Assembly: GCA_002286715.1 (NCBI GenBank)
Contig: NSJX01000002.1
Span: 1,521,609 to 1,585,608 of the forward strand
DNA length: 64,000 nucleotides
DNA from: Dentipellis sp. KUC8613
Taxonomy: Eukaryota > Basidiomycota > Agaricomycetes > Russulales > Hericiaceae
Direction of reading: 5' to 3'
Shown: piece by piece, positions 44,595 through 55,885 of the stretch
How the letters are laid out: each line of letters opens with the position of its first letter
Position numbering within the stretch: the stretch's first letter is position 1
The notes under the pieces: generated by a model
Databases searched by the model: none
Seen by the model: only the letters and a program-made list of their open reading frames with translations
What the model was told of the DNA's origin: nothing
Position numbers and translations under genes: made by a program

Positions 44595-46714
44595 CCGCGG
44601 GGCCGTCCGGGGCCCCCAAGACGTCATGCGGCGCGTATTTGCAGCAATTATGGATTTTGCAAATAAATGGTGGTCGGGTGTGCCTCATCGCCCTCGACAT
44701 CGGTGCATCGGGAGGCGATCGTCGCAGCGAGCGCGCGTCGTCGAGTCGGTGCTCACATCCTCCAGCCTCGTCTACACTCCGCCCGTCTTCGCTGAGATTC
44801 GTGTCCGCGGATTGGCTCTCCCCGGGATACACTCTGTATGCCGGCCGTCGACGTCCGCTGCCTCTCCGCGTGGTGCGCGTGCTCGTCTGCGGCCGCCTTT
44901 TCCTCCTCCGTGCGTGGCAAGTCTTCAGCCTGATCATTGGGTTCTGATAGATGTGTACGTATGATACATTCAAAGGATGTTCTGCGCCACAGGCCCATTG
45001 ATGATGATCTGTGGGTGCGCAGCGGGGCACCAGCTTGGGTTTATTGGATGGCATTAGTCGTCACCTCAGCCCATGCGAGGAGCGAGGCCTTGTAGGAGCG
45101 ATGACATATGACAACGGTGATATATGACCAAGGCATCAATCGAGAGGCCTGTTGGGGGAGCCCAAGCGCCGACTGGAAAGATGCCGATGATGCACCAGGG
45201 CTGGTTCTCGACGTCGCCGTCTCTGCGTAACGAGCATCTTCACAAGCAACCCGCGACATCATCCGTCTGGGCAGTCGGAACTCTCTTCCGTAGGACTCGG
45301 GACACCCTCGTCCCCCATTTCCTCGAGGTCATCTGCTTCCTCTGTCGGGTGCTATATCGGACCATCGCAGCATCGATGGCCTTGAATACGGTAATTCCGA
45401 CCCAGACCCTCGTCGCGCACGCCAACTCGCCAGGGCCTCGCAGCCCGCTGTCACACCGCTGCCTTCGCGCACTGGGAGGGCACTCGCGACGCAGAACGCG
45501 GACATGTCGGGCCTTGGGCAGCTACCGTCATCGACACCCCGTACGTTGTCCAAGCTCTCCCACCTGTCCCGTTGCCGCAGCCCGCGACTGCACATCCAGC
45601 ATCATTCACGCCATCGCCCTCGAACCTCTTCCCGCGCAAGGCACACGACGCGGCGTGGGCGCCTGGGCTCGTCGGGCGCCTGTTATCTCGCACGCCCGCG
45701 CCGTGCCCACGAGGCGTCTATCTTGCACAGTTCCGTCGTGCAAATCGGGAGCGCACAGATGCAGATGGGGCGCTCCACGAGTCAGAGAGCAGCATCGACG
45801 GTGCTGAATCGGGCGCCCGGCCCCCACGGGGCGTGCGCTCATCGGTATCTGCTGAAACAGCCTCGCAGACGCCCGCGGCTTCGAACGTCTTAAGGTGCTC
45901 TTCGCTGCGGCAGCTTCGTGCTCCCGCGCGGATTCGCAGCGTGCGCGTTCGAAGGCGTGTTCTCCATCGGCCATGGCAATCTCGCGCCCGCTCGATTGGG
46001 CACCAATCTCTCGAGTGCCCGCGCTCGACGCACATCCACATCCCGCCCCGCTCTGCACCTCCCTGTCCATCTCGGGCCATAGTATGTATGTGTCTGCCCG
46101 GCCATGTTCCTTCCGAACGGCCTGCAGGAGCAATCCATGTACCGTATCGCTGCTTCTGCAGAACACAAAATGACAGATTCCATTCCGCGTTTCCGCTCCT
46201 GCGCATGCCACTGCCGTGCCTGCACCCATGCGAGCCGTACAGTCTGTACGTACGCCCTCTGGCACTTCGAATTCGCCGCTAGGCTACACCCAGCGCAGGT
46301 ATGTATGTATGAGATCGGGAACCCCAAATCACCAGTGTGCCAGCAATCCAGAATACGGGCATGCGTCGCCTCGCCTCTTTCTTTTCGAAAGATAGAAGGA
46401 CGGGCTCTCGACTGCGGCGGACGCGTCACGGTCGACGGGGACAGTGCCCCCAGGACCGCCGCCTCGTGGCCCCGTGACGCGTGACTCGGCCCCCTGCGCC
46501 GCGGTGTGACGTTACGCACCGGCCCCGTCACGCATGGCGGCAGCGCTGGGCGACGCTCACGCTACGCACGCCCACGCTCGCGCCCGAACCCGAACGAGGT
46601 GTCGTCGCCGTGCGCACCAGCGACCAGCGACTCTACCCTCCATCTCATCCCACACCATCCCATCTCACACATCATAGAATACCATACGCATATCCGCCAC
46701 AACGCACCCCCACG
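44595..46714. other. Intergenic interval between ACB1 and the PH-domain gene
   Basis: Several frames longer than 100 codons overlap one another on both strands (about 45120-46530), but none shows a known domain. The 3' end carries the promoter of the PH-domain gene, including the inverted repeat at 46421-46482. Confidence 0.45.
46421..46482. promoter_or_regulatory. Inverted repeat of ACGCGTCACGG upstream of the PH-domain gene
   Basis: ACGCGTCACGG (46421-46431) and CCGTGACGCGT (46472-46482) are exact reverse complements separated by 40 bp. Each contains an ACGCGT core fused to GTCACG. It is 230-290 bp upstream of the start codon at 46715. Confidence 0.5.
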
Positions 46715-48455
46715 ATGTCGTCGCAGCCTGTCGCCCCGCCAACACCACAAGAGGTGTCGCGCAAGCTCTCCATCCACTCCACACCGAAGCCCAAGATCCA
46801 CCCCCATCCCCACTCACACTCGCACCGCCCCATCTCGCCCACTGATGCCTCGCGCCCGCCGCAGGTCTCGCCAGGCATCGTTTCCGGCAACGAGTCGGAC
46901 TCGGACTCGGTGTTCGCGCCCGACTACGGCTCGCCTGCGGGCCCCGCAGGCGCAGCGGGGGCCGCGCATACGCCCGTCAGTGCTGGTGCGCCGCTAAGTG
47001 CGATTGCAGAACGCAGGCGCAGCGGCGAGGACTCGGAGGAGGACGATGACGACGACCACGACGACGTCCTCGGTGGCGGCGCGGGGGCCGTCGCGCGCAA
47101 GGCGGACGTGAGCGACATCAAGGCGGGGTACCTCTGGAAGAAGGGCGAGCGGCGCAAGGTGCGCATCTGCGTGTTTATATCGCTTCCCGAAATGCGTGCT
47201 GTGTTCTGAGGGTGGATGATGTGACAGACATGGAAGAAGCGGTGGTTCGTCCTGCGCCCGACGCACCTCGCGTACTACAAGACGTCCGCGGAGTACCAGC
47301 TGCACCGGCTGCTGGACCTGAACGACGTGCACTCGTGCACGCCCGTGTCGCTGAAGAAGCACGAGAACACGCTCGGCGTCGTGTCCGCGACGCGCACGTT
47401 CTACCTCCAGGCGCAGTCGCAGGAGGATATGCAGGGCTGGGTGCGCGCGATCCGCGAGGCGAAGGAGACGCTGCAGGCGACGTCGACGCAGAACTCGGCC
47501 GCGAGCACGGCCGCGATCCCCATCCCCGTGCCCAGGCGGAGCGGCTCGCACCCGCCGCCGCCCGTGACGCCCTCCCCGCCGCACCACCTGCACGCGATCA
47601 CGTCGTCCGAGAGCGAGGATGCGTCGCCGCATACGCAACGGATGTACGCGACGTCGTCCTCGCCACAATCGTTCCCGCTCTCGTCTTCGCCGCGGCAGAT
47701 GTCGGGCGTCTCCCCAGCCGCCGCTGCCGCCGCCGCTGCCGGGGGCGCGCCGAAAGACGGCTCGAAGCCCGTCGCGTCGGGATACTTAATGAAATGCGGT
47801 TCAAAGCGGCGCAACTGGCGGAAGCGCTGGTTTGTGCTCAACGGCGATAAACTGATGTACTCGGGGAGTCACATGGTACGTACGCGGCCGCTGCACTGCA
47901 TCGCGCATCGCGCATCTCTATCTACGTTGCATATCTCGTACGCGCGCTCACTGGATCTCCCATCTCGCGTAGGACACCAAGCCGCACAGGCAGATCCCGC
48001 TCTCGCAGATCCTCGATGCGTTCGAGTACGACCTCCCCGCGCACCGGGGCGCGCCAAACGTCACGTCCCCGCCGGCTGTGTCGCCGCCCCCGCGGATGGG
48101 CGGGGGCGGGGCAGGCGACGAGGCGGACCCGTCGCAGCACACGTTCAAAATCGTGACCACGAAGCGGACGCTGCTGCTGTGCGCGCCGAGCGAGGAGGAG
48201 GAAATCCGGTGGCTGAGCGCGGTGCGAGCGTTGATAGCACGACGCACGGACGCGGGGGTGGTTCCTGGAGACGAGGGCGGGCGAGGAGGCGCCGCTGTGG
48301 GGACAGAGGGAGGAGGCCATGGGCAGGGCGGGGTCGGATCTGGATCTGGATCGGGGAGCGGACTTAAAAACAGACGAGAGGCGCCGCCGCGCAAGATGAG
48401 CACGAGCGGGGGGAGCATCTACGCAGCCCCGATTGCCGAGGAGAGTGTGTCGTAG
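46715..48455 (+). CDS. Tandem pleckstrin-homology-domain protein
   Basis: Three exons (46715-47158, 47228-47875, 47973-48455) encode 524 residues. The N-terminal 130 residues are disordered, Pro/His-rich and then acidic. The first PH domain spans about 138-232: IKAGYLWKKGERRKTWKKRW, FVLRPTHLAYYK, and FYLQAQSQEDMQGWVRAIREA with the invariant Trp in the last helix. The second PH domain begins near residue 328 (SGYLMKCGSKRRNWRKRWFV) and ends with TLLLCAPSEEEEIRWLSAVR, again with the conserved Trp. It is interrupted by a Gly/Pro-rich insert between its middle strands. The KxnKxR-type basic residues in the first strands of both domains are compatible with phosphoinositide binding. The layout resembles yeast Opy1, but orthology is not proven. 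Confidence 0.87.
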
Positions 48456-48899
48456 ACTTGAGAGGATTGTTGTGATGTTTTTTTTTTCTCGCTCTGTCTG
48501 CAGCTGCTGGCTGGTGCGATAAGGGTTGTGCTTGTTTAGACTTTGGGGGACTGTCGTGCCTCCGATGCGAGCGGCTAGTGGTCATCTCGTCCTTGCGAAT
48601 CTGTCAGACGGCTGACGCTCGAAGACACGAGGCAGTGGCACCGCCACGCCGGACCCATCAGCCAGCCCGTCGTCACGGTGCCGGTCCGGATCACAGGACC
48701 ATTTATCGGAGAGGTACAACCAGAGTGTTCGGGGGGTCTCGCTCACGTAAGAGCCATTCGCCGCCTTCGCCCAAGACGTCTTCACACGGTCCATTCGCCG
48801 GGCACCTGTACTTATAGGCCTCCTCCCCGACATCTCCTCCTCGTCCCGCCTCTTCCCCGCCTCCCCCTCTTCTCCCACATACGCCCCCCTCCACCCACA
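48456..48899. other. Intergenic interval, 444 bp
   Basis: It holds the PH-gene 3' end and the promoter of the first Zn2Cys6 gene. The last 80 bases before the ATG are pyrimidine-rich. Confidence 0.45.
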
Positions 48900-51321
48900 A
48901 TGCACGACCTCTCCCCCTCCCCACGCCGATCGATCGTCGCCTCTCAGCCAAAGCAGCCTAAGAAGTCCGGAGCGCCCAAAGCGAAAGGCGCGGTGCGCGC
49001 CAAGTCCGGCTGCTACACCTGCAGAATCCGCCGTAAGGTCTGCCCGGTTCCTATTTATCCCCCCCGCGCCCCGTCGCCACCGCCACCACCCCTCTCGCTT
49101 CCCCCGCAGCAGCTCATACTTTTTTTCGCGCTTTTTCAGAAATGCGACGAGCAGCCCAACGATGATGGCCGCTGCCAGACTTGCATCCGTCTCCGCCTCC
49201 AATGCCTCGGGTTTGGCCAGAAACGGCCAGAATGGCTCAAGGTGTGTACCAGTGCCCCATCCCGTGCTGGGCCACACCATTCTGACCGCCCCGATCCGCT
49301 CAGGAGAACAACAATGTGACCGTCTTCCGAGAGAAGATCAAAGACTTCCTCGCTGCGCAGGGCATGATAAAGGGCCACTCGGGCGCGGGCGCGCGTGCGT
49401 CTGAGCAGGAGGCAACCCTCGTCCTCGTCCAGGAGCCTGGGCGATCAGACTCCTCCAGCCCGCCCACGCCCACCCTATCTGCCTCCAGCGACGAGCACCG
49501 CTACAGTGGCATCGCCACCTCCAACGTCCGCGATGGCGGCACCCACTACCCCACCCTCGCCATGCCGCCACAGCCGAATTCCTACAGCTCTGGTAGGTAC
49601 ACCGCGCCACGCTCCATACCGTACACCGACGTTAATCGGTCGTGGATAGCGCCGCACTACATGCAGGATCTGAGCCCCGACTCGCCCCTCGATGTGCGGG
49701 GCGGGCCGATGCCTCCCTCCGGCGACCTCATGTTTCCTTCCTACAGCTCTTCGACGCCGAGTACAATAATGCCACCTTCTAGTAACTTAGTCTCTATGCC
49801 GCAGCCGTCGTGTAAGACCCAGTACCGTTATTAAATATGTAGCTTGTACAGTACTCAACCCTCCCTTTGTTGGCAGGGTCTAATAATCAGTCTTATCATG
49901 CTGTTTCCTACCCTTCAACCTCGTACGCCCCGCAACCTCAAGCAAATCAAGCATTCACCAGCTCCCTGTCCGCATCCTATCAGCAGCAGTACACTTTTGA
50001 TGAGGTCGATGACCTCGGCGATGCAGAGGTCGTCAGCTCCGAGTTCTACATCCCCGCCGTCATTGCCACGGGCATGCTCCCTTCCATCTCTGCGGGGCGT
50101 AGTGGCTTCGTGCGCTACTACCTTGACCATGTCCTCATGCGCCAGTACCTCCTCGCCGACCAGTCCATCTCCGAATTCATCGTGCGCACGATCCAGTCCA
50201 GCACCACCGCATGCGACGCGGTCTGCCTCCTCGCGTCATTACACCAGCAATCGCTCAGCCTCGGCCAGCCGATGGACGCACGGCTCCTCGTACCACAGGA
50301 CAGCGACACGGCGACGTACGAACGCATCTGCAACGCGCTCGTGCAGCGGACGTCGTACACCGAGGAGGAGGCGCTGACGGGCCTGCTCGTCGTCTCCGCG
50401 TTCCTCTTCCGCGGCGGGCGCGGCGCGTGGTCGCAGTTCCTCACGATCGCGTCGGACTGGGTGGACGCGACGCTGCAGAACTGCCGGGACGTGGGCGAGT
50501 TCCTGCTGACGTGCACGGAGAGCCAGCGGTTCATCATCAAGACGACGTTCTGGTTCGACATCCTCGCGGCGACGACGCGCATGCAGCCGCCGCGGTTCCT
50601 CATCTACTACCGGCTGCTCTGGGGCCGCCAGAGCGCGCACATCGACGGCTCGCCGCCGCACCCGCACCTGTCGATGCTGACGGTGATGGGCTGCGCGAAC
50701 GCGACCGCGCTCGCGATCGCGGAGATCGCGGCGCTCGCGTGCTGGAAGGAGCGGCACACGCGCGCGGGGACGCTGAGCGTGCCGTCGCTCGTCGAGCGCG
50801 GGCGCGCCATCGAGACGCAGTACCTGGCGGCGTACGAGTCGCCCGTGCAGCCGATGGCGCCGTACGACGTGCCGCTGCCGTACGCGCAGGACGAGATCGG
50901 CGTGCGGCGGCGGCTGACGAGCAACATCTTCCGCGCGGCGGCCAAGGTGTACCTCCACAACGTGCTCTCGGGCGACCACCCCGGGTGCCCCGAGATCAAG
51001 GAGGGCGTCGCGGAGACGATCCAGTGCCTCAAGAGCGTGCCCGCGGCGAAGAGCTCGCTGTCGAGCTCCGTGCTGCGCAGCGTCGTGTTTGGCGTCTGCC
51101 TGTGCGGGTGCCTCACGGACGACTGGGAGGAGCAGCAGTTCATCCTGCGCCGGCTCGAGGACGAGAAGCGCGAGAGCGCGGTCGGCAACAGCGAGGAGGC
51201 GCGCAAGGTCATGGAGCGCGTCTGGGAGCGCCGACGCACGACGGGCGGCCCCGTCAGCTGGCGGGAGGTGATGCTCGAGCTGGGCGGCGAGCTCGGGGGC
51301 GAGTCGCTGCTGCTTGTGTAG
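48900..51321 (+). CDS. Zn2Cys6 fungal transcription factor (first of tandem pair)
   Basis: Four exons (48900-49037, 49140-49241, 49304-49811, 49877-51321) encode 730 residues. The binuclear zinc cluster lies at about 38-70: SGCYTCRIRRK, then KCDEQPNDDGRCQTCIRLRL and QCLG, which supplies all six cysteines. An extra run of basic residues precedes it (KKSGAPKAKGAVRAK). FGQKRPEWLK follows and is a hallmark of this subfamily. After a disordered Ser/Pro region, residues from about 320 form the helical fungal-specific transcription factor domain (GFVRYYLDHVLMRQY, LLASLHQQSLSLGQ, FWFDILAATTRMQPPRFL, IAEIAALACWKERH). The end GESLLLV matches the end of the neighbouring paralogue. Target genes are unknown. 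Agaricomycete proteins of this group are often called Pro1/UGA3-like. Confidence 0.9.
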
Positions 51322-52565
51322 GGCGCGCGCCCTGGGCGGGGGGCGGATTGCATATGGATCGGAAGAAGGAAACCAAACTCTGTTGTCTGCGCAAAATACG
51401 GGAATTTGTCTTAGACGCTGCCATACCCCTCGTGCTCGGTATGTACGGTACATATCGCTGTCGTCGTCCGACGTGCAGTGGCGGTCGGTGGGCGACCGCC
51501 CGCCGTCGGGCGCGTATTTTCTCTCTCATCTCTCACTTTCTCATCTCATACCTTGTCTCTGCACTCGTGCTCGTCGCCGGTTCTCGATCATTATTGCTGT
51601 CCCATTGTGTATTCGCATCATCGTTCATGCAGCCCCATGTTGTACTTTGAATACGAGAAACAAATGCTTGCAAGCGGTGTTTCATGCTGTAACTTGGCGC
51701 TGGGGCGGGTGGCCACACGGGGCTGAATGCGGCAAGCGGATTTCCATTCGGGGTGGGGCTCGCAGCGAGGATCAAGAGCGTGTGCACCGCATACCGTACA
51801 CGCTCTCCCTCCACGTACAAGCCGCTATCATCTGCCGCGTATAGCGTTATTCGCCGCGGCTACCACGCACAACCTGCATCAAGGCACCAACCCCCTACTC
51901 TCCCAAAGCCTTTTGTATCGCCTCCGAATATACAGCCTGGCCCACGTGCGACCCGACGCGTTGCTTGTACAACTATCCTTGGGTAAGCGGCGGTCGCTCG
52001 TGCTGTCTGCTGTCGTTGCGCTTGTCGCCGTCGACAGGCAGCACAGGCGCCGACACGGGCGTTGGGCATCTGCGAGGATATGGGCGTCTGGGGGCGACTG
52101 TTCAAGGGACAGAGAAAAGTCAATCTGAATCTGGCGGGGAGGGACTGGGAATCGCCGATGAGATTGGTAAGATAATTGGGAGTCAGTCCGAATGATGGAC
52201 CGGTCGACGAGCGAGCGCCTGTGATGGGAAGGTCGCATGATGCAGCATCTTCGCGATCTCGCAAGTAGACTCCATATCCTCTCCGTGCTTGGACCCTTGG
52301 TGACCACCATTCCCAGCAATCATCCTCCGCATCCTGTGCGTCCGACCAGTCACCCCTCCGCCTTTCCCAAGTCCTGTCCAGCCCCGGCGTTCCACTTCGG
52401 CCTGCACCGGATTCCCTTACTCGGCACACAACGCGTCCTCCTCATATCTTCCCCAATTACCTCAAAACGCGATCATCTTCCTCCCCATCCGTTATCCATC
52501 GCATGATATCTACGCCTCGTCTCCCCCGCTTCTACACCGTCTAGTCCTCCTCCTGCCACCCCACC
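51322..52565. other. Interval between the two Zn2Cys6 genes
   Basis: 1.2 kb with overlapping short frames on both strands and no recognisable domain. It ends in a pyrimidine-rich leader before the ATG at 52566. Confidence 0.45.
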
Positions 52566-55107
52566 ATGACCGCCAAACCCGCCTCCGCCGCCCCTTCCCC
52601 AAGCGGCAGCCAGTCCCCAACATCCGAGGGCCTCTCTTCCACTGAACACGACGTGTCCCCGCCCCCAGGCCCCTCCAGCGCACGCTCCCGGTCCGACCAA
52701 GGACACACTTCTCCAGGGCCACACCGAACAGACCGCCGCCTCTCCCTCGAACTGAGCAGGCCGTCCTCCGCAGGCAAGGGTGGCTGCTGGTGAGTCTGCG
52801 CCGTCCATGTTTGTCATCGCCACCGTGTTCACTCATGCACGTCATCCTAGGACATGCCGTTTGCGGCGAAAGGTGCGCTGATCAATCTGTCCGTGCCGGG
52901 CGTACCACTCACCCCATATGTCCGCCAGAAATGCGACGAGCAGCGCGCCAACACGCCCAACGACGACTCCTGCCTGACGTGTCGCCGCCTTCAACTTGAG
53001 TGCCTTGGCTGGGGACCCAAGCGACCCGAGTGGATGAGGGTACGAGCGCGTCCTGGTCTCAGGCCCGACGCGCGAACGCTAACGCCGATATTGCTCAGAA
53101 CAAGGAGGAGGTGCAAAAGTACAAGGCGGATATCAAGGCGCACCTGCTCCGTTTGGGCCTGATCCGGGGCCAGCCACGATCGACGTTCTTGCAATCTGCA
53201 CCGACAACCCCACCCACATCACATGCCCAATTTCAGTACGCGTCGAACCCGCCAAACTCCGCCGCGGCGGGCATGCATATGTTCCGCCAGCAGCTCGACC
53301 CGAGCGCGTTCAGCTACCGCCCCGACGAGGGCAACCTCGATCTCGCGTTCCCCTCTGGAATTCCGTCAGCTGCAGCGTCAGGTGCGTCATTTCACACACC
53401 CTGCGTCGGGTCCGATCGACGACTCACCGTGGCATTTCTCCCAATATCCCGCAGCCCCGCCCCATGTGGAACTCATCAACCTGCCGCACTCCTCTTCATT
53501 CCCGGACATTGCGTCCTTGAACCCAGACCTCTTCAGCCCTGATGTGTATCCCATATCAGGCCCGTCATCGTCCCCTGCGGCTGCCCAGAACATCCTCCAG
53601 TTTGACGCGTTCGGAACGGGCCCCGACCAGCCCATTGAGTATGATGCACGTGCCCTGGGCGTACTGTCCGGCGCAGACCCGAACAATGCTGTGCGCAGAG
53701 AGCACGTCGTGTACTACTTCACCCACGCGCGGGGCCTGCAGTATGTCTTCGCGAGCCGCTGGGCGCTGGACGCAGTACACACCGTCAGTGGCGACCGACC
53801 TGTCAGAAAGCTTATTCGCTAAAACCTTGTCCGTCTCCGTTCCAGACTATCCTCCAGGAACCGCAGGGCGCCTTGACCAGCGCCGTCTGCGCGCTCTCCA
53901 ATCTGCATTACAGCAGCACGCAGCGGGGTGCCGAGTTCGATGCCGCCGGATATCGCCAAGGCGACTCGGTCGCCCAGTTCTTCTACGAGCAGGCGTGTTT
54001 TCAGCTGGAGAGCGCGCGGCGGCATGCGCATTACAGCGAGGCGGACGCAATGACGGCGTTGCATCTCATCAGCTACGCGCTGGCGACGTCGGGCGGGACC
54101 ATCGAGGGGCAGACCATGCGCTGGGCGCCCATGCTCGAGATCGCGTGCGACTGGCTGACGCAGACGGGAGTGCTGGTCGACGAGAATCCCAGGAGAACAT
54201 TGGTCAATATGAGCGCTGGAGGGGCGTTCGCGACCAAGGTGACGATGGTGAGTCGTAGCGCCTAGAGTAGCCGCCAGCATAGCTGACTCGAGTTTGGCAG
54301 TACATGGACATCTGCATGAGCGTCACGCTGCAGCAGCCGCCCCGACTCCTGGCGCTCTATCGACGCCTTCTCGGTGGAGGAACCAGCTATTGGCCGGGCT
54401 CGGGCTCACACAGAGGAGGGGTCGGAAGCAGCGCGGGCGTGGTCGACGATCTGCGGCTGAGCGAGGTGACGGGATGCACCGACCCTGTGTTGCTGGCGTT
54501 TGCAGACATCTCTGCGCTGGCACATTGGAAGGCGAGAGAGTTGGCGAATGGAACACTGAGCCTCCGAGACCTGATCGCGCGGGGCACAGCCATAGAGCGG
54601 GCGTTGCGGGAGCGGGGGGAGATGATCACTGCAGAGGCAAGCCGGCTGCTTGAGTACGGACGTCCCGCGGAGGACCACTCCCGGCGAATGATTGCCGCGA
54701 TATTCCTCGAAAGCGCAGTGGTGTATCTGAACACCGTCCTGAGTGGGTGCAACCCAGGTACGCTCCGTTTTGTCCCCGGAGAGGAGTGTCGCCGACAGTC
54801 AGCCACAGGTGTCCCAGAAATCATCAGATCCGTGAACACGATCGTGCAGATGCTCCAGTACATGCCCGCGGGGAACCATGACCGCGCGCTGCTGCTGCCG
54901 CTCTGCCTGACGGGCTCGCTCGTCGACTCGGCGCAGCACCGGGAGCTGATCCGGAGCAGGCTGTTCAGGATCAGCAGCGGCAACGCGACCGTCAAGCAGA
55001 TCATCGTCGTCCTGAACGAGATATGGCAGCGGCGGGACGTGCAGGGCGGCATCTACGACTGGCGAGACGTCATGCGCGAACAGGGCTGGACGCCGCTCCT
55101 CGTGTAG
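52566..55107 (+). CDS. Zn2Cys6 fungal transcription factor (second of tandem pair)
   Basis: Eight exons (52566-52789, 52851-52872, 52929-53039, 53099-53381, 53455-53783, 53846-54247, 54301-54757, 54809-55107) encode 708 residues. The zinc cluster is spread over three exons: GKGGCW, TCRLRRK, and KCDEQ followed by CLTCRRLQLECLG. It is followed by WGPKRPEWMR. The helical regulatory domain aligns with the upstream gene: HVVYYFTHARGLQYVFASRW, ALTSAVCALSNLHY, QQPPRLLALYRRLL, FADISALAHWKARELANGTL and VLSGCNPGVPEI, with the common end PLLV. It is clearly a tandem paralogue with three to four more introns and high divergence, so the duplication is old. The fifth-to-sixth exon join (donor GTCAGT at 53784) is the least certain splice. 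It is supported by alignment to the paralogue. Confidence 0.87.
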
Positions 55108-55885
55108 CGGGCACCTGGCGTGAACGGTGATGTACCACAAAACAAAAGTATGAAGGGGATGCCCTGTAATCGCTGGCTCGTGGCTTGGATGGAACTGTAT
55201 AACATACCTCGACAAACACACTATTTAGATTTTGCGCGCGCGGTGTCTGTCCGTGTCTCATGTAGAGTATCCTGGTAGCCTTAGCATTCGCTGTCGTTAG
55301 TTCTCCGTGAATAATATATTAACACGCTACTCACATAGTCTGCCAAAGACAATTGGAATAGAGCAAAGGAGACGCCATTGTTATAAAGCCCGATAGGGCG
55401 GGGACATACAATGAAGGGGGGAAGAAGGGGACGAGCTGAAGAGAAAGATGATGGGGGGAGTTATATGCCGATGGCGATCGGGAATTGCTGTCTACGGGCG
55501 GAACGCGTGGCTGAGCCGGGCGCTGCTATCACGGCACGTGACGTCGCGCCCACTCACAACAAGCCCTTCTTGCCCGAATGAAACCGTCGCTTTCAGCGCT
55601 TGCGCGATGGTGGAACACTTGAGCGCTGTGTGGGCCATCGCTCGCGAGCTCGCATCAAGGGTCGATGATATTCGCATTTCTATCCCGCCACTTTCTGCGC
55701 GCTTGTCCGTGCTGACTCTATATGATGACCGCGGGGGTTAGCGCCCGCGGCGCGCCTCATTCCAACACGACACGTGACTAACACGCGTCGAAACACGAAC
55801 CGCGTTTTCGCGTCACGGTTGCTCTGTGCTTCCAGTTCAACTCTTGTCTGACGACACTACCACATCACTTCCTCACATCTCATTC
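55108..55885. promoter_or_regulatory. Promoter interval with MCB/E2F-like sites
   Basis: Within 120 bp of the start at 55886 lie CACGTGA (55771-55777), ACGCGT (55783-55788) and TTTTCGCG (55805-55812), the last two being G1/S-type elements. A second cluster, GGCACGTGACGTCGC, lies near 55534-55548, with another ACGCGT at about 55503. No gene is seen in this interval. Confidence 0.5.

Noticed and set aside
45120..46530. Several overlapping frames of 100-240 codons on both strands
   Set aside because: They overlap one another in different frames, have no domains and lack consistent splice sites. They look like chance open frames in GC-rich DNA.
50239..51453. A 404-codon minus-strand frame opposite the first Zn2Cys6 gene
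   Set aside because: It is antisense to a well-supported regulatory domain. The composition is Arg/Ala/Leu-rich with no motifs.
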